DNA of 48,003 bases from an uncultured Nitrosomonas sp. (GCA_949281375.1 CASDLT010000054.1:1-48003), one strand, 5' to 3'. Positions 1-11,571 are shown, counted from the first letter of the stretch. Notes: generated from the letters alone by a model not told the origin. Made by a program: numbers and translations.

Positions 1-477
1 GCCGCCGAGTTTGCCCATCGCTACCACCAGCAGGTGCTGAGGGATATTGCTGTGCTCGCCGATGGGGCGGCCAAAATGACTGGGTTGCGTTAGCCAGTTT
101 TCATGAAAATTGAGCGCAAATTGAATAGCCGTTTCGGCCAGCTCGGTCATGGTTGCCATGATTTCGGAAAGATCCGCGAGACCGCTAATGTCCCGCGTGA
201 TCAATCGCAGCATGACCTGCTTGCGCAAATCGCGCAACACGTTGTCCAGTGCCGTCTCATCGGTGATGTGGCGGGATTCGGATTTGATGTATGCCTGCAT
301 TTCCCTTTTCTGAAAAGGGGTGTGCACCGATTGCAGCAGGGTAGTTTTCCGCTCAGGTTCGCTGGTCAAGATACGGTTTACATAGCGACTGAACGAGATC
401 GCTTGAGTAATAATTGCATCCGGTGATTCGCTGTCGGTGACCATCATCATGCTGGGTAAAAAATGCGCATACATCAT
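1..477 (-). CDS. glnE: Glutamine synthetase adenylyltransferase/deadenylase GlnE, N-terminal part (cut by window edge)
   Basis: Reading the reverse strand from an ATG at 477 gives an uninterrupted frame of 159 codons to the window edge. It ends in the LLVVAMGKLGG stretch that introduces the first nucleotidyltransferase domain of GlnE. In this family the enzyme adenylylates and deadenylylates glutamine synthetase according to nitrogen status. The family is about 900-1000 residues, so most of the protein lies outside the window. Several in-frame ATGs lie close together (477, 474, and a run of three about 25 bases further in), so the exact start is uncertain. The gene is divergent from the nitrilase gene across a gap of about 270 bases. 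That a nitrogen regulator sits here in an ammonia oxidiser is not unusual; glnE is general in Proteobacteria. Confidence 0.85.
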   Translation of the reverse strand, partial: MMYAHFLPSMMMVTDSESPDAIITQAISFSRYVNRILTSEPERKTTLLQSVHTPFQKREMQAYIKSESRHITDETALDNVLRDLRKQVMLRLITRDISGLADLSEIMATMTELAETAIQFALNFHENWLTQPSHFGRPIGEHSNIPQHLLVVAMGKLGG

Positions 478-744
478 AGAATAACAAAGACCGCTGATGC
501 TGGCATCAGATTCTGTGCAAATCGAAATAGTACGATGGCAGTGTAGGTGCTAGAATCCCGATTGGCGGTCAGGTCATTGGCTGTCGGAGGCTGGACATTT
601 TTCTCAGAGCATCTTAAAACTGCTGCGGTTGACTATTACTGACCAGTTTTTCAAAGCTTTAAAGGTAAATGATCCCATTGAAAGCTATAAAATGAACGTA
701 AGAATATTCTCACGTCGATCAGAAAAAATTAAATCAGTCAGGAA

Positions 745-1620
745 ATGATAAACCAATTGACGAATCATCATGGGGGCTCATCGGATATTTCAGAAAAACG
801 CACCCCCTTTCGAGCCGCGGCTATTCAAATGGCATCGGGCCCCAGTGTCTCTGCTAACCTCGAGGAAGCGTTGCGTCTGATTGAAGAAGCGGTGGCTCAG
901 GAAGCGAAGCTGGTCGTTCTGCCAGAATATTTCTGCATCATGGGCATGAAGGATACGGACAAGCTGGCGGTCCGGGAAGAACCTGGCGTCGGTCAGATTC
1001 AGCAGTTTCTCAGCGATACTGCGAAGCGGCTGGGAATATGGCTGGTGGGTGGCTCAGTGCCGCTTGCGTCACCAGAAGACGGTAAAGTTTATAATAGCTG
1101 CCTGGTGTACGCAGACAACGGGGAACAGATCGCACGGTATGACAAAATCCATCTGTTTGGCTTGCAACTGGGACAAGAGAAATACGCCGAGGAAAAAACC
1201 ATCAAGGCAGGAAACCGGGTGGTGACCATTGATTCGCCATTTGGACGTATCGGACTATCGATATGTTACGATCTGCGTTTTCCTGAATTGTTCAGGATGA
1301 TGAATAACGTGGACATTATTCTGGCGCCGGCGGCATTTACGTCAATCACAGGAAAAGCGCACTGGGAAGTTCTGGTGCGCGCGCGCGCCGTTGAGAATAT
1401 GGCCTATGTGATCGCTCCGGGGCAAGGTGGCTATCATGTCAATGGGCGTGAAACGAATGGAGATAGCATGATCGTCGACCCATGGGGTGTCGTGATGGAA
1501 CGACTGCCACGTGGTTCCGGGGCTGTCGTTGCAACGCTGGATCCCGAATATCAGGCCAGCCTGCGTACTAACTTGCCCGCGCTTGATCACCGCATATTAC
1601 AGTACAGCATCGCCAGCTGA
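745..1620 (+). CDS. Nitrilase-superfamily carbon-nitrogen hydrolase (Nit1/Nit2 type)
   Basis: The 291-residue protein carries the nitrilase triad: Glu61 in LPEYF, Lys134 in YDKIHLF and Cys174 in SICYDLRFPE. The DLRFPELFR sequence after the cysteine is typical of the Nit1/Nit2 branch, whose characterised members are omega-amidases or deaminated-glutathione amidases in the cytoplasm. The substrate cannot be read from sequence. The ATG at 745 has an AGGA just upstream; the next ATG would remove the first strand of the fold, so 745 is preferred. It lies 215 bases before tldD on the same strand, a neighbourhood often seen in Betaproteobacteria. YhdP, often found with these two genes, is not present between them here. 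Confidence 0.9.
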   Translation: MINQLTNHHGGSSDISEKRTPFRAAAIQMASGPSVSANLEEALRLIEEAVAQEAKLVVLPEYFCIMGMKDTDKLAVREEPGVGQIQQFLSDTAKRLGIWLVGGSVPLASPEDGKVYNSCLVYADNGEQIARYDKIHLFGLQLGQEKYAEEKTIKAGNRVVTIDSPFGRIGLSICYDLRFPELFRMMNNVDIILAPAAFTSITGKAHWEVLVRARAVENMAYVIAPGQGGYHVNGRETNGDSMIVDPWGVVMERLPRGSGAVVATLDPEYQASLRTNLPALDHRILQYSIAS

Positions 1621-1835
1621 TAATTCATCACGCTTTATCTTCATACAAAATGGTATGCTTCTGTATTTGCACGTAATAGAATGAGCGCCGGCTTTGAGTG
1701 TCGCCAAGCCAGCGATCTATCCCGAAGGGCTTCCTGGATGAGAAGCGTTGTGCGGTAATTGAATATACAATTGAATTGCGAACCAAAATCTGTTGAATCG
1801 ATACTAACGTTGATTCAGTTTAAAAATACCAGTGA

Positions 1836-3311
1836 ATGTTTATGACGATTGATGTGGTTACTCAAAAGAACGACTTTTACGCAATTGCGGATCGGTGCTT
1901 GTTGGCACCCTATGAAATAGATTCGACAGGCCTGCAGCGCGTGCTGGATCAGATGCTGGTGCATAACATCGACTACGCAGATCTGTATTTTCAATACAAC
2001 CGGTCCGAAGGATGGATGCTCGAAGAAGGCATCGTCAAGTCAGGCAGCTTCAATATCGAGCAGGGTGTCGGCGTTCGTGCGATCAGCGGTGAAAAGACTG
2101 GGTTTGCGTATTCCGATGACATCAGCATGCCGGCGTTGGTATCGGCTGCTCAGGCAACGCGTGCAATCGCTCATCAAGGCGGTGTTAATGCCCTGCAGGG
2201 CATGAAACAACATGCGCTGCAACGCAGTCATCTGTATTTGCCGGATGATCCGATAGCCAGTCTCAAGGATGGGGAAAAGGTTGCGCTGCTGGAACGCCTG
2301 GAGCGCATCACCCGGCAGCTTGACCCGCGCATCACTCAGGTTGTGGCGTCACTGGCGGGCGAATATGAGGTGATGTTGGTGGTGCGCAGCGATGGCGTAC
2401 TGGCAGCGGATGTGAGACCATTGGTGCGATTATCGCTGCAGGTGATCGCAGAAGAGAATGGCCGCCGCGAACAAGGCGTTGCGGGCGGAGGGGGTCGTTT
2501 TAGTTATGGTTACTTTACCGATGACGTATTGCTCGATTACGCCCAGAAAGCCGTGCATCAGGCTGTGGTCAATCTGGATGCGCGTCCGGCGCCGGCCGGT
2601 ACGATGACTGTCGTGCTCGGCAGTGGATGGCCGGGAATTTTACTGCATGAAGCCATTGGCCATGGATTGGAAGGTGATTTCAACCGCAAGGGAAGTTCCG
2701 CATTTTCCGGCAGAATTGGCGAGCGGGTTGCAGCGCCAGGCGTGACCGTCGTTGATGACGGGACGATTCCTCAACGGCGCGGATCGCTGAATATCGATGA
2801 TGAAGGTAATCCGACGCAATGCACGGTATTGATAGAAGATGGCATACTGCGCGGGTATTTGCAGGATAGTCTGAATGCTCGGCTGATGGGTGCTGAAGTG
2901 ACAGGAAACGGACGCCGGGAATCGTTTGCGCATATCCCGATGCCCCGTATGACCAATACCTACATGTTGAACGGCGACAAGGATCCGGCAGAAATCATCG
3001 CGTCTGTCAAACATGGATTGTATGCGGCCAATTTCGGGGGTGGTCAGGTTGATATTACCAGCGGCAAGTTTGTATTTTCGGCGGCAGAGGCTTATATGAT
3101 AGAAGATGGCAAAATTACGTATCCCGTCAAAGGAGCGACACTGATCGGGAACGGGCCGGATGTGCTGACGCGGGTATCTATGATTGGAAATGATATGGCG
3201 CTCGATCCTGGAGTGGGAACATGCGGAAAGGATGGTCAGAGCGTCCCGGTTGGAGTTGGACAGCCAACGTTGCGCGTCGATGGGTTGACGGTGGGTGGTA
3301 CGGGAAGTTGA
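1836..3311 (+). CDS. tldD: Metalloprotease TldD
   Basis: The 491-residue protein has the TldD zinc-binding HEAIGH motif (His271, Glu272, His276) followed by GLEGDF, and the glycine-rich C-terminal half of the TldD/PmbA family. TldD works with TldE (PmbA) as a cytoplasmic protease that trims peptides and degrades unfolded segments, for example in microcin B17 and CcdA processing in E. coli. Its partner TldE is not in this window. An alternative ATG two codons in (1842) is possible; neither has a strong Shine-Dalgarno sequence. Length agrees with the family (about 480). Confidence 0.95.
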   Translation: MFMTIDVVTQKNDFYAIADRCLLAPYEIDSTGLQRVLDQMLVHNIDYADLYFQYNRSEGWMLEEGIVKSGSFNIEQGVGVRAISGEKTGFAYSDDISMPALVSAAQATRAIAHQGGVNALQGMKQHALQRSHLYLPDDPIASLKDGEKVALLERLERITRQLDPRITQVVASLAGEYEVMLVVRSDGVLAADVRPLVRLSLQVIAEENGRREQGVAGGGGRFSYGYFTDDVLLDYAQKAVHQAVVNLDARPAPAGTMTVVLGSGWPGILLHEAIGHGLEGDFNRKGSSAFSGRIGERVAAPGVTVVDDGTIPQRRGSLNIDDEGNPTQCTVLIEDGILRGYLQDSLNARLMGAEVTGNGRRESFAHIPMPRMTNTYMLNGDKDPAEIIASVKHGLYAANFGGGQVDITSGKFVFSAAEAYMIEDGKITYPVKGATLIGNGPDVLTRVSMIGNDMALDPGVGTCGKDGQSVPVGVGQPTLRVDGLTVGGTGS

Positions 3312-3493
3312 GCAGGTTCGGAAAAGGCAATGGTGGCGATGTAAAGTCGAAAGCAGGTTCTACTCGCGCTTTTGCCAGTGGTAAAGCAACATGGTCGAGC
3401 GCAATGGTTTTCAGGCTTGCTTAAAAATGTGTTGATGGGTGTCTTCGTTAGATTTTTTTATCGGGTTGAAATTGATATTGGGATGCAGAAAGC

Positions 3494-5197
3494 ATGAGTG
3501 TGGAATTGACCGGCGCTGAAATTACGATACGCTGTTTGCAGGAAGAGGGTGTGCAGTGTATTTTTGGCTATCCTGGAGGGGCGGTATTATTTATTTATGA
3601 TGAGTTGTTCAAGCAGGACAAAGTTCGACACATTCTGGTGCGTCATGAACAGGCGGCAATCCATGCAGCTGACGGATATGCGCGCTCAAGCAATCATGTC
3701 GGCGTGGCGCTTGTCACCTCGGGGCCAGGGGTGACCAATGCCGTGACGGGAATCGCTACGGCATATATGGATTCTATCCCGATGGTCGTGATCAGCGGAC
3801 AGGTTCCTACCAATGCGATTGGCCTGGACGCCTTTCAAGAAGTCGACACTGTGGGCATCACCCGGCCTTGCGTCAAACACAATTTTCTGGTGAAAGATAT
3901 CAATGAACTGGCGGTGACGATCAAGAAAGCATTTTATATCGCCTCGACCGGCCGGCCGGGCCCGGTGCTGGTTGATATTCCCAAAGACGTTTCCCAGCAG
4001 AAGGTGAAATTCGAGTATCCAGATAAAGTGTCGATGCGTTCCTATAATCCAGTCACAAAAGGGCATACCCGCCAAATCCGTAAAGCTGCTGAACTGATAC
4101 TGAGCGCTAAACGGCCGATGATCTATGCCGGAGGTGGAGTGATTCTAAGCAATGCTGCTCCACAACTGACTGAGTTGACGCAATTGCTGAATTTTCCGTG
4201 TACCAATACGTTGATGGGACTCGGTGGATATCCGGCAACCGACAGGCAATCACTCGGGATGCTGGGCATGCATGGTACCTATGAGGCGAATATGGCGATG
4301 CAGTATTGTGATGTACTGGTTGCCGTGGGTGCGCGTTTCGACGATCGGGTCATTGGTAATCCCAAACATTTTTTTAATGAAAACAGGAAAATCATCCATA
4401 TCGATATCGATCCTTCATCAATTTCAAAACGCGTCAAGGTCGACATACCGATTGTCGGTGATGTTCTCGACGTGCTGAAGGAATTGATCAAATTGCTCAA
4501 GGAGAGCAAGGAAAAGCCGGACCAGGGAGCTTTAAAGGAATGGTGGAAGCAGATTGATCTATGGCGTGAACGGGATTGCCTTAAATTCGATCGCGACAGC
4601 AAGATCATCAAACCGCAGAGGGTGATCGAGACGCTCTTCGACGTCACTAAGGGAGATGCTTTCATCACGTCGGATGTGGGTCAGCATCAAATGTGGGCGG
4701 CGCAATTCTACAAATTTGATAAACCGCGGCGCTGGATCAATTCCGGCGGCCTCGGCACGATGGGTTTTGGTATGCCTGCGGCGATGGGTGTTCAGCTTGC
4801 AAATCCGAAGGGCAAGGTGGCTTGCATCACCGGCGAGGCCAGCATCCAGATGTGCATACAAGAACTGTCGACCTGTAAGCAGTACAAATTGCCATTAAAA
4901 ATTATCAACTTGAATAATCGCTACATGGGTATGGTTAGACAGTGGCAGGAGTTCTTCCACGGTAACCGGTATGCCGAATCGTACATGAATGCGTTGCCTG
5001 ATTTTGTCAAATTAGCGGAGAGCTATGGACATGTCGGCATGAAAATTGAACAGCCCGGCGACGTCGAGGGTGCCTTGAAAGAAGCTTTCAAGCGGAAAGA
5101 TCAGCTGGTCTTCCTGGATTTCATCACTGACCAGACTGAGAATGTTTTCCCTATGGTGCCCGGCGGTAAAGGTCTTTCTGAAATGATTCTGGTGTAA
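3494..5197 (+). CDS. ilvB: Acetolactate synthase large subunit
   Basis: This is the 567-residue catalytic subunit of acetohydroxyacid synthase. It condenses two pyruvates, or pyruvate and 2-oxobutyrate, in the first shared step of valine, leucine and isoleucine synthesis. The thiamine diphosphate activating glutamate is Glu52 in VRHEQAA. The FAD/ThDP domains follow in the usual order, and the C-terminal ThDP/Mg motif ends in LNNRYMGMVRQW. At the start of that motif the usual Gly-Asp/Glu-Gly reads Gly447-Glu448-Ala449 (TGEASIQM). The small subunit gene follows after four bases, so the two are surely co-transcribed. Symbol ilvI would be equally acceptable. Confidence 0.97.
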   Translation: MSVELTGAEITIRCLQEEGVQCIFGYPGGAVLFIYDELFKQDKVRHILVRHEQAAIHAADGYARSSNHVGVALVTSGPGVTNAVTGIATAYMDSIPMVVISGQVPTNAIGLDAFQEVDTVGITRPCVKHNFLVKDINELAVTIKKAFYIASTGRPGPVLVDIPKDVSQQKVKFEYPDKVSMRSYNPVTKGHTRQIRKAAELILSAKRPMIYAGGGVILSNAAPQLTELTQLLNFPCTNTLMGLGGYPATDRQSLGMLGMHGTYEANMAMQYCDVLVAVGARFDDRVIGNPKHFFNENRKIIHIDIDPSSISKRVKVDIPIVGDVLDVLKELIKLLKESKEKPDQGALKEWWKQIDLWRERDCLKFDRDSKIIKPQRVIETLFDVTKGDAFITSDVGQHQMWAAQFYKFDKPRRWINSGGLGTMGFGMPAAMGVQLANPKGKVACITGEASIQMCIQELSTCKQYKLPLKIINLNNRYMGMVRQWQEFFHGNRYAESYMNALPDFVKLAESYGHVGMKIEQPGDVEGALKEAFKRKDQLVFLDFITDQTENVFPMVPGGKGLSEMILV

Positions 5198-5201
5198 ATA
5201 C

Positions 5202-5696
5202 ATGCGACATATTATATCTTTATTGATGGAGAATGAGGCCGGCGCGCTGTCTCGTGTGGCCGGTCTGTTTTCGGCGCGCGGCTATAATATCGAGTCTCTC
5301 TCGGTGGCGCCGACTGAAGACCCCACTTTGTCGAGAATGACGATCGTTACGGTAGGATCTGACGAAGTGGTTGAGCAAGTGACCAAGCAATTGAATAAAC
5401 TGATCGAAGTGGTCAAGATCATCGATTTGAATGATGGCAGTCATATAGAACGGGAATTGATGTTGGTGAAGGTTCGCGCGACAGGTTCCGCGGATAGGGA
5501 AGAAATAAAGCGCCTGACTGAAATTTTTCGTGGTTGCATCATCGATGTCACCGATAAATCCTACACCATTGAATTGACGGGAACAAGTTCGAAATTGGAC
5601 GCATTTCTTGAAGCCGTTGAACGTAGCGCGGTGCTGGAGACAGTGCGGACGGGTGCTTCCGGCATAGGGCGCGGAGAATGGACTTTAAAGGTATAA
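5202..5696 (+). CDS. ilvH: Acetolactate synthase small (regulatory) subunit
   Basis: The 164-residue protein begins RHIISLLMENEAGALSRVAG, the ACT domain that binds valine and mediates feedback inhibition. The C-terminal half is the conserved IlvH domain that activates the large subunit. Length equals the usual IlvH (about 163). It starts four bases after the large-subunit stop codon, so translation is probably coupled and subunits are made together. Confidence 0.97.
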   Translation: MRHIISLLMENEAGALSRVAGLFSARGYNIESLSVAPTEDPTLSRMTIVTVGSDEVVEQVTKQLNKLIEVVKIIDLNDGSHIERELMLVKVRATGSADREEIKRLTEIFRGCIIDVTDKSYTIELTGTSSKLDAFLEAVERSAVLETVRTGASGIGRGEWTLKV

Positions 5697-5743
5697 TTCG
5701 CGTTTGTTGTTAAGTCTCAATGGTAAACCGGTCATTCGAGTAA

Positions 5744-6826
<1,083 letters not shown>

Positions 6827-6899
6827 GGAACGCGTTTGATGGCTTTGCCTTGATTTAAATTTTTTGCTGTATTAATTTTTGGTTTGGTTTTAATTTTTT

Positions 6900-7544
6900 A
6901 TGGCTCATTATCCTCATCCTATCATTGCCCGGGAAGGTTGGTTGCACATCATCATAGCGTTTTCAGCGGCAATTGCTGCTACAGTATTATTGGATTGGCA
7001 GTGGGCAATTGCTTTCTGGATAATTGCTGTTTTTGTGCTGCAGTTTTTCCGTGATCCTCCTCGAGAGGTGCCATCCAATTCGAAGGCGATACTGTCGCCG
7101 GCTGATGGAAGAATCGTGGCCGTTGAAAAAATCAAGGATCCATTTCTTGATAGGGAAGCCATCAAGATCAGTGTATTCATGAATGTATTCAATGTTCACT
7201 CCAACCGTAGCCCGGTGGATGGGGAAGTGCGTGATAAATGGTATTTCCCCGGCAAATTCATCAACGCGGATTTGCCCAAAGCCTCGCTTGAGAACGAGCG
7301 TAATGCGCTTTGGATCAAAGCAGATAATGGCGCCGATGTGACGTGCGTGCAGGTGGCGGGATTGATTGCCAAGCGGATTATCTGCCACGTGGCGACCGGT
7401 GAACATTTGAATCGCGGTCAGCGGTTCGGTTTTATTCGATTTGGTTCTCGCGTTGATGTTTATTTACCGCTCGATATCAAGGTAAACGTCAATATTGGAG
7501 ATAAGGTATCAGCCACGGAAACAGTCTTGGCTGAGTTTCGCTAA
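6900..7544 (+). CDS. psd: Phosphatidylserine decarboxylase proenzyme (short form)
   Basis: The 214-residue protein matches the short PSD family, which decarboxylates phosphatidylserine to phosphatidylethanolamine at the inner membrane. Two hydrophobic segments lie near residues 15-50 ([17 protein letters not shown] and [13 protein letters not shown]). Near the C-terminus is the self-cleavage site RFGSRVD, where the Gly-Ser bond breaks and serine becomes the pyruvoyl cofactor. The AREGW N-terminus is typical. Shine-Dalgarno complementarity before the ATG at 6900 is poor. The next gene, pssA, makes its substrate, which supports the assignment. Confidence 0.95.
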   Translation: MAHYPHPIIAREGWLHIIIAFSAAIAATVLLDWQWAIAFWIIAVFVLQFFRDPPREVPSNSKAILSPADGRIVAVEKIKDPFLDREAIKISVFMNVFNVHSNRSPVDGEVRDKWYFPGKFINADLPKASLENERNALWIKADNGADVTCVQVAGLIAKRIICHVATGEHLNRGQRFGFIRFGSRVDVYLPLDIKVNVNIGDKVSATETVLAEFR

Positions 7545-7598
7545 AAACAAGTTGAATCCCGCAGTGCCTTATCTCTGGATCATCGCTGTCTCAAAGAA

Positions 7599-7665
7599 CA
7601 TCGAAGCGATGATCCCTTGATAGGGAATACCTCTGAAAGAAGCCGCCGGCGGTTTTATAGCTTCT
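7599..7665. repeat. Cluster of short inverted repeats between psd and pssA
   Basis: Three short palindromes stand in a row: CATCG/CGATG (7599-7611), TCCCT/AGGGA (7613-7626) and CCGCCGGCGG (7643-7652). The last is nested inside AGAAGC/GCTTCT (7638-7665) and followed by TTTT. In RNA these could form consecutive hairpins between the two genes, perhaps protecting the psd mRNA end or partly terminating. No function is known. Confidence 0.35.
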
Positions 7666-7732
7666 CAAATGGTCTTGAATGGCTTGGTTCAGCAGGCTAT
7701 ATTTTTATGTATTAATATTTCTCATAGATGCC

Positions 7733-8509
7733 ATGCCAGACTCTCTGCCTGAACGTACCGTCTTGAAATCCCGGCTGCGCCGCCGCGGTATCTATTTACT
7801 TCCCAATTTGTTTACCACCGCCGCTTTGTTTGCCGGGTTCTATGCCATCGTGCAGGCGATGAATGGGAATTTCGAATATTCTGCAATCGCCGTCTTTATT
7901 GCTATGGTGCTCGATGGATTGGATGGTCGCGTCGCGCGGCTCACCGGTACTCAAAGTGAGTTTGGTGCGGAATACGATAGCATGTCTGATATGGTGTCTT
8001 TTGGGATCGCGCCAGCATTGATCGTGTATGAATGGGCTTTGAAGGAAATGAATCAGTGGGGCTGGATTATTGCATTCATTTATTGCGCCTGTGCAGCACT
8101 GCGCTTGGCGCGCTTCAATACCAATATCGAAGTGGTCGACAAGCGTTTCTTTCAAGGTCTTCCAAGCCCCGCTGCGGCCGCATTGATTGCGGGATTAGTG
8201 TGGGTGACGATTAATTTTCATGGCCAGGGCAGCGACGTTAAATGGCTGGCGTGTGTGGTAACGTTGTTTGCTGCTTTGACCATGGTGAGTAATATTCCGT
8301 ATTATAGTGGCAAGGAAATCAATCTGCGACGTCGTGTTCCATTCGTCACCATCTTATTATTGGTATTGTTCTTTTTTGTATTAATCCCGAGTCACCCGCC
8401 TCTGGTATTGTTTGGTTTGTTTGCTGCCTATGCATTCTCGGGCATTGTCATAAAACTGTGGCGGTATAGCAAGAATAAAAAAGCGAGCGACCCGGGAAGT
8501 CCTTCATAA
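7733..8509 (+). CDS. pssA: CDP-diacylglycerol--serine O-phosphatidyltransferase
   Basis: This integral membrane enzyme makes phosphatidylserine from CDP-diacylglycerol and serine. It has the CDP-alcohol phosphotransferase signature DGLDGRVARLTG followed by SEFGAEYDSMSD, with the conserved aspartates. Several membrane helices follow, including a strongly hydrophobic pair near the end (FVTILLLVLFFFVLIP). The frame is open from an ATG at 7679, which would add 18 hydrophobic residues. I prefer the ATG at 7733 (258 residues, MPDSLPERTV) because homologues typically have a charged N-terminus leading to RRRGIYLLPN; neither start has a clear ribosome binding site. Confidence 0.93.
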   Translation: MPDSLPERTVLKSRLRRRGIYLLPNLFTTAALFAGFYAIVQAMNGNFEYSAIAVFIAMVLDGLDGRVARLTGTQSEFGAEYDSMSDMVSFGIAPALIVYEWALKEMNQWGWIIAFIYCACAALRLARFNTNIEVVDKRFFQGLPSPAAAALIAGLVWVTINFHGQGSDVKWLACVVTLFAALTMVSNIPYYSGKEINLRRRVPFVTILLLVLFFFVLIPSHPPLVLFGLFAAYAFSGIVIKLWRYSKNKKASDPGSPS

Positions 8510-8724
8510 GCATGAGTCACAAAAGATTGTGTTATTGCATTTGTTCCTTCTGAGAATTTTCAAATAAGGTTATTGCACAAAAAAGAAAAACTATTTATAT
8601 TCGTCTATCATGTTTTATCCTGCTTATACACAACGTGTAATTTCATTTTCAGCATTCCAACGAATGGCGCTGCTATTGCGCTGTGCGCGCTAAATATCTT
8701 TCCTTTTCCTCAATTCTATTCTGT

Positions 8725-8745
8725 AAAATTCGTATACCGAATTTT
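8725..8745. repeat. AT-rich inverted repeat upstream of leuA
   Basis: AAAATTCG (8725-8732) and its reverse complement CGAATTTT (8738-8745) flank a five-base loop, with more T residues following, about 40 bases before the leuA ATG. It could be a weak terminator of pssA transcription or an operator-like site for leuA. I see no leader peptide with leucine codons that would suggest classical attenuation. Confidence 0.3.
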
Positions 8746-8783
8746 TTCTTATTATTGGTTTTCTTCCTGACCCGGAGAGTGTG

Positions 8784-10316
8784 ATGCAAGATCATTTAAT
8801 TATATTTGATACGACCCTGCGTGATGGCGAACAAAGTCCTGGCGCATCCATGACCAAAGAGGAAAAGGTTCGCATTGCGTGGCAGTTGGAACGCATGGGC
8901 GTCGATGTCATCGAAGCAGGATTTCCTGCAGCTTCGAATGGTGACTTTGAAGCTGTCAAGGCAGTTGCCGATTTAGTCAAGGAAAGCGTGGTGTGTGGTC
9001 TGGCGCGTGCCATCGAAGCTGATATCCAGCGTACGGGTGAAGCTTTGAAGGGGGCGCAATCTGCGCGTATTCATACCTTCATCGCTACTTCGCCAATTCA
9101 CATGAAAAATAAGCTGAGGATGTCACCTGATCAAGTGATTGCTCAAGCGGTGAAGGCGGTCAAATGGGCGAGCCAATACACCGATAACATTGAATTTTCG
9201 CCCGAAGATGCGGGCCGATCGGAGATCGATTTTTTATGTAGAATCCTGGAAGCCGTTATCGAAGCCGGTGCAACGACATTGAATATTCCGGATACGGTGG
9301 GTTACACAATGCCCGATCAATTTGGTCAGTTGATCAAAACGCTGCGCGAACGTATCCCTAACTCGGACAAGGCCGTTTTTTCAGTGCACTGCCATAATGA
9401 TCTGGGGTTGGCGGTCGCCAATTCATTGGCTGCTGTGATGAATGGCGCTCGTCAGGTTGAGTGCACCATCAACGGCCTCGGGGAAAGAGCGGGGAATGCG
9501 GCATTGGAGGAAATCGTGATGGCCGTGCGGACACGCAGAGATTATTTTCCGTGCGATACTCGTATCGATACCACCCATATCGTGACGGCAAGTAAATTGG
9601 TTTCGGGAATAACGGGATTCCCTGTTCAGCCAAATAAAGCTATCGTAGGAGCCAACGCTTTTGCGCATGAATCTGGCATCCATCAGGATGGCGTGCTCAA
9701 GCATCGGGAAACCTACGAAATCATGCGCGCCGAAGATGTCGGTTGGGGAGCAAACAAGCTATTGCTGGGAAAACACTCCGGGCGGAATGCTTTCCGCAAT
9801 CGGCTCATGGAGTTGGGCATCGAACTGGAATCAGAAGAAATGTTGAATAATATTTTTATGCGTTTCAAGGAATTAGCAGATAAGAAACATGAGATCTTTG
9901 ATGAGGATCTGCATGCTCTGGTGTCCGATGAAGTGTTGGTGCTGCAGGAATGTTTTCGTTTGATATCATTGACTGTCCACTGCGAAACGGGTGAGATTCC
10001 TTACGCACGGGTGGTAATTTCGGACAACGGTAATGAAATCTGCGCTGAATCACAAGGCAGTGGTCCAGTCGATGCCACGTTTCGGGCGATTGAAACGCTG
10101 TTATCGAGCGGCGCCGAACTTCAGTTGTTTTCCGTCAATAACATTACCAGTGGAACCGATGCACAAGGTGAAGTCACAGTTCGGTTGCGTAAATCTGATC
10201 GGATCGTCAATGGACATGGTTCGGACACCGATATTGTAGTGGCTTCTGCGAAGGCATATCTAAGCGCATTGAACAAATTATGCAGTAAATTCGAACGAGC
10301 GCATCCGCAAGTGTGA
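8784..10316 (+). CDS. leuA: 2-Isopropylmalate synthase
   Basis: The 510-residue enzyme condenses acetyl-CoA and 2-oxoisovalerate, the first step of leucine synthesis. It has the HMGL-like barrel signature [16 protein letters not shown] and the metal-binding HCHNDLG. The C-terminal regulatory (leucine feedback) domain lies at about residues 390-510. A GTG immediately before the ATG is also in frame; GGAG six bases upstream of the ATG at 8784 selects the ATG. It lies downstream of ilvBHC and psd-pssA, and receives its substrate from the ilv pathway. Confidence 0.97.
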   Translation: MQDHLIIFDTTLRDGEQSPGASMTKEEKVRIAWQLERMGVDVIEAGFPAASNGDFEAVKAVADLVKESVVCGLARAIEADIQRTGEALKGAQSARIHTFIATSPIHMKNKLRMSPDQVIAQAVKAVKWASQYTDNIEFSPEDAGRSEIDFLCRILEAVIEAGATTLNIPDTVGYTMPDQFGQLIKTLRERIPNSDKAVFSVHCHNDLGLAVANSLAAVMNGARQVECTINGLGERAGNAALEEIVMAVRTRRDYFPCDTRIDTTHIVTASKLVSGITGFPVQPNKAIVGANAFAHESGIHQDGVLKHRETYEIMRAEDVGWGANKLLLGKHSGRNAFRNRLMELGIELESEEMLNNIFMRFKELADKKHEIFDEDLHALVSDEVLVLQECFRLISLTVHCETGEIPYARVVISDNGNEICAESQGSGPVDATFRAIETLLSSGAELQLFSVNNITSGTDAQGEVTVRLRKSDRIVNGHGSDTDIVVASAKAYLSALNKLCSKFERAHPQV

Positions 10317-10353
10317 TGGCTATCATTAATCAAGAAAAAAACACAGCAATAGA

Positions 10354-10836
10354 ATGATAAAGCGGCTTTCGTTAAATTTGGTTCTTTCAGCAATTCTAAT
10401 GCTGTGTACTCAGGCGCAGGCTTTTCAGTTTCTGGATACAAATGGTAAATTGCATAAACTTGAGGATTATAAAGGCCGCTGGGTGCTCGTTAACTTCTGG
10501 GCAACCTGGTGTCCGCCATGCCTCAAAGAGATCCCTGATTTGATTGCATTATACGAGAGCCGCAAAGATATCATGATCATTGGTGTATCGATGGATGCCG
10601 ATGAACCGAAACTGGTGCTGGATTTTGTTCAGAAGTTAGGAGTAACCTATCCGACAGTACTGGGAAATCGAAAAATTGCTTCGCAACTGGATGAAATTTC
10701 TTTACTACCCAGTACGTATTTTTTCGATCCGGATGGAAATCCCGCAGCGCGCCAGTTGGGGATAATTTCCCGGGAGGATATCGAGCAATTCATTGAAACC
10801 AAATCTGTTCCGAAAAACAAAGAAAAACACCCATAA
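10354..10836 (+). CDS. TlpA-family thioredoxin-like protein, exported
   Basis: The 160-residue protein has a signal peptide (about residues 1-23, ending AQA) and a thioredoxin fold with active site WCPPC (Cys53, Cys56) in NFWATWCPPCLKEIP. Such TlpA/ResA-like proteins act in the periplasm as disulfide reductants, often for cytochrome c maturation or copper-site assembly. That role would suit an organism rich in c-type cytochromes but cannot be proven here. It follows leuA by 37 bases on the same strand and is convergent with the lytic transglycosylase gene. Confidence 0.88.
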   Translation: MIKRLSLNLVLSAILMLCTQAQAFQFLDTNGKLHKLEDYKGRWVLVNFWATWCPPCLKEIPDLIALYESRKDIMIIGVSMDADEPKLVLDFVQKLGVTYPTVLGNRKIASQLDEISLLPSTYFFDPDGNPAARQLGIISREDIEQFIETKSVPKNKEKHP

Positions 10837-10968
10837 GACTGGGATACTCGGAAAATGATCGTGCTCGATTGGATAAAATATTTTGTTGCATCGGTATCAA
10901 GCTCATCATGCACTTTTTATCTTCCATAATGTGCAATTATTATTAACTTGTCGATTCCCGGTCCATTG

Positions 10969-11571
10969 CTAACTGGCAGGAGAGGATGGATTATAACGCC
11001 ATGTCGTATATAGTTTATTGAATACCAATTGAGGATAGGTGGCTTCTCCAAGACTGCCATTGTAACGCCCGAGTGCGCGAAAATAATTACCTCCTTCCAT
11101 ATCGAGGTAATGGCGCAGAATAGTGCATCCGTAGCGCAGGTTCATGCGCAAATGGAAAAGATTGTGATCTTCCTGACCAATTGCTTCGATCCAGAATGGC
11201 ATGATTTGCATATAACCGCGCGCTCCGGCATGGGAGACGGCGTATTTCTTGAAGCCGCTTTCAACCTGAATGATGCTCAGTATCAATTGTGGATCCAGTC
11301 CTGCCCGTTTGGCTTCATAAAATACCGTTCTCAGGAATTCTTCCCGTTCGAGGTGATCAGGTATGAATTTTTCTAATCGTCGACCCATGACGACAAGCCA
11401 AGTAACGCTATCTGCCAATTGGGCATACTCTGAATAAGAAACACCTTGATCGCTGGTTTCGTGGGTTATGATCGTTCGAGTATGAGCTGCCAGTTGTTCA
11501 TAAGATAGGCTATTGCCTTGGATTAACTGACAGGAAAGCAACAGTGTGAAAAGGAAAATCAATCTGAACAT
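10969..11571 (-). CDS. Lytic transglycosylase, SLT domain
   Basis: The 200-residue exported protein has a signal peptide (about residues 1-20, with a cysteine at 14 that could instead mark a lipoprotein). The goose-type/SLT catalytic domain has Glu104 in IIQVESGFK, then [13 protein letters not shown]. It cleaves peptidoglycan between MurNAc and GlcNAc. Its start overlaps the last bases of proS by 13 bp on the same strand, so it is probably translated from the proS transcript. Which Mlt subfamily it belongs to is not clear. Confidence 0.9.
   Translation of the reverse strand: MFRLIFLFTLLLSCQLIQGNSLSYEQLAAHTRTIITHETSDQGVSYSEYAQLADSVTWLVVMGRRLEKFIPDHLEREEFLRTVFYEAKRAGLDPQLILSIIQVESGFKKYAVSHAGARGYMQIMPFWIEAIGQEDHNLFHLRMNLRYGCTILRHYLDMEGGNYFRALGRYNGSLGEATYPQLVFNKLYTTWRYNPSSPAS

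Noticed and set aside
103..426. Forward frame of 107 codons at the window start
   Set aside because: It is antisense to glnE, whose reverse frame shows clear family sequence.
3221..3424. Frame of 67 codons overlapping the end of tldD
   Set aside because: Mostly a shadow of the tldD end; no ribosome binding site or family resemblance.
8573..8770. Forward frame of 65 codons between pssA and leuA
   Set aside because: TTG start, no ribosome binding site, aromatic-rich composition expected of AT-rich noncoding DNA; no leucine codon run that would make it a leader peptide.
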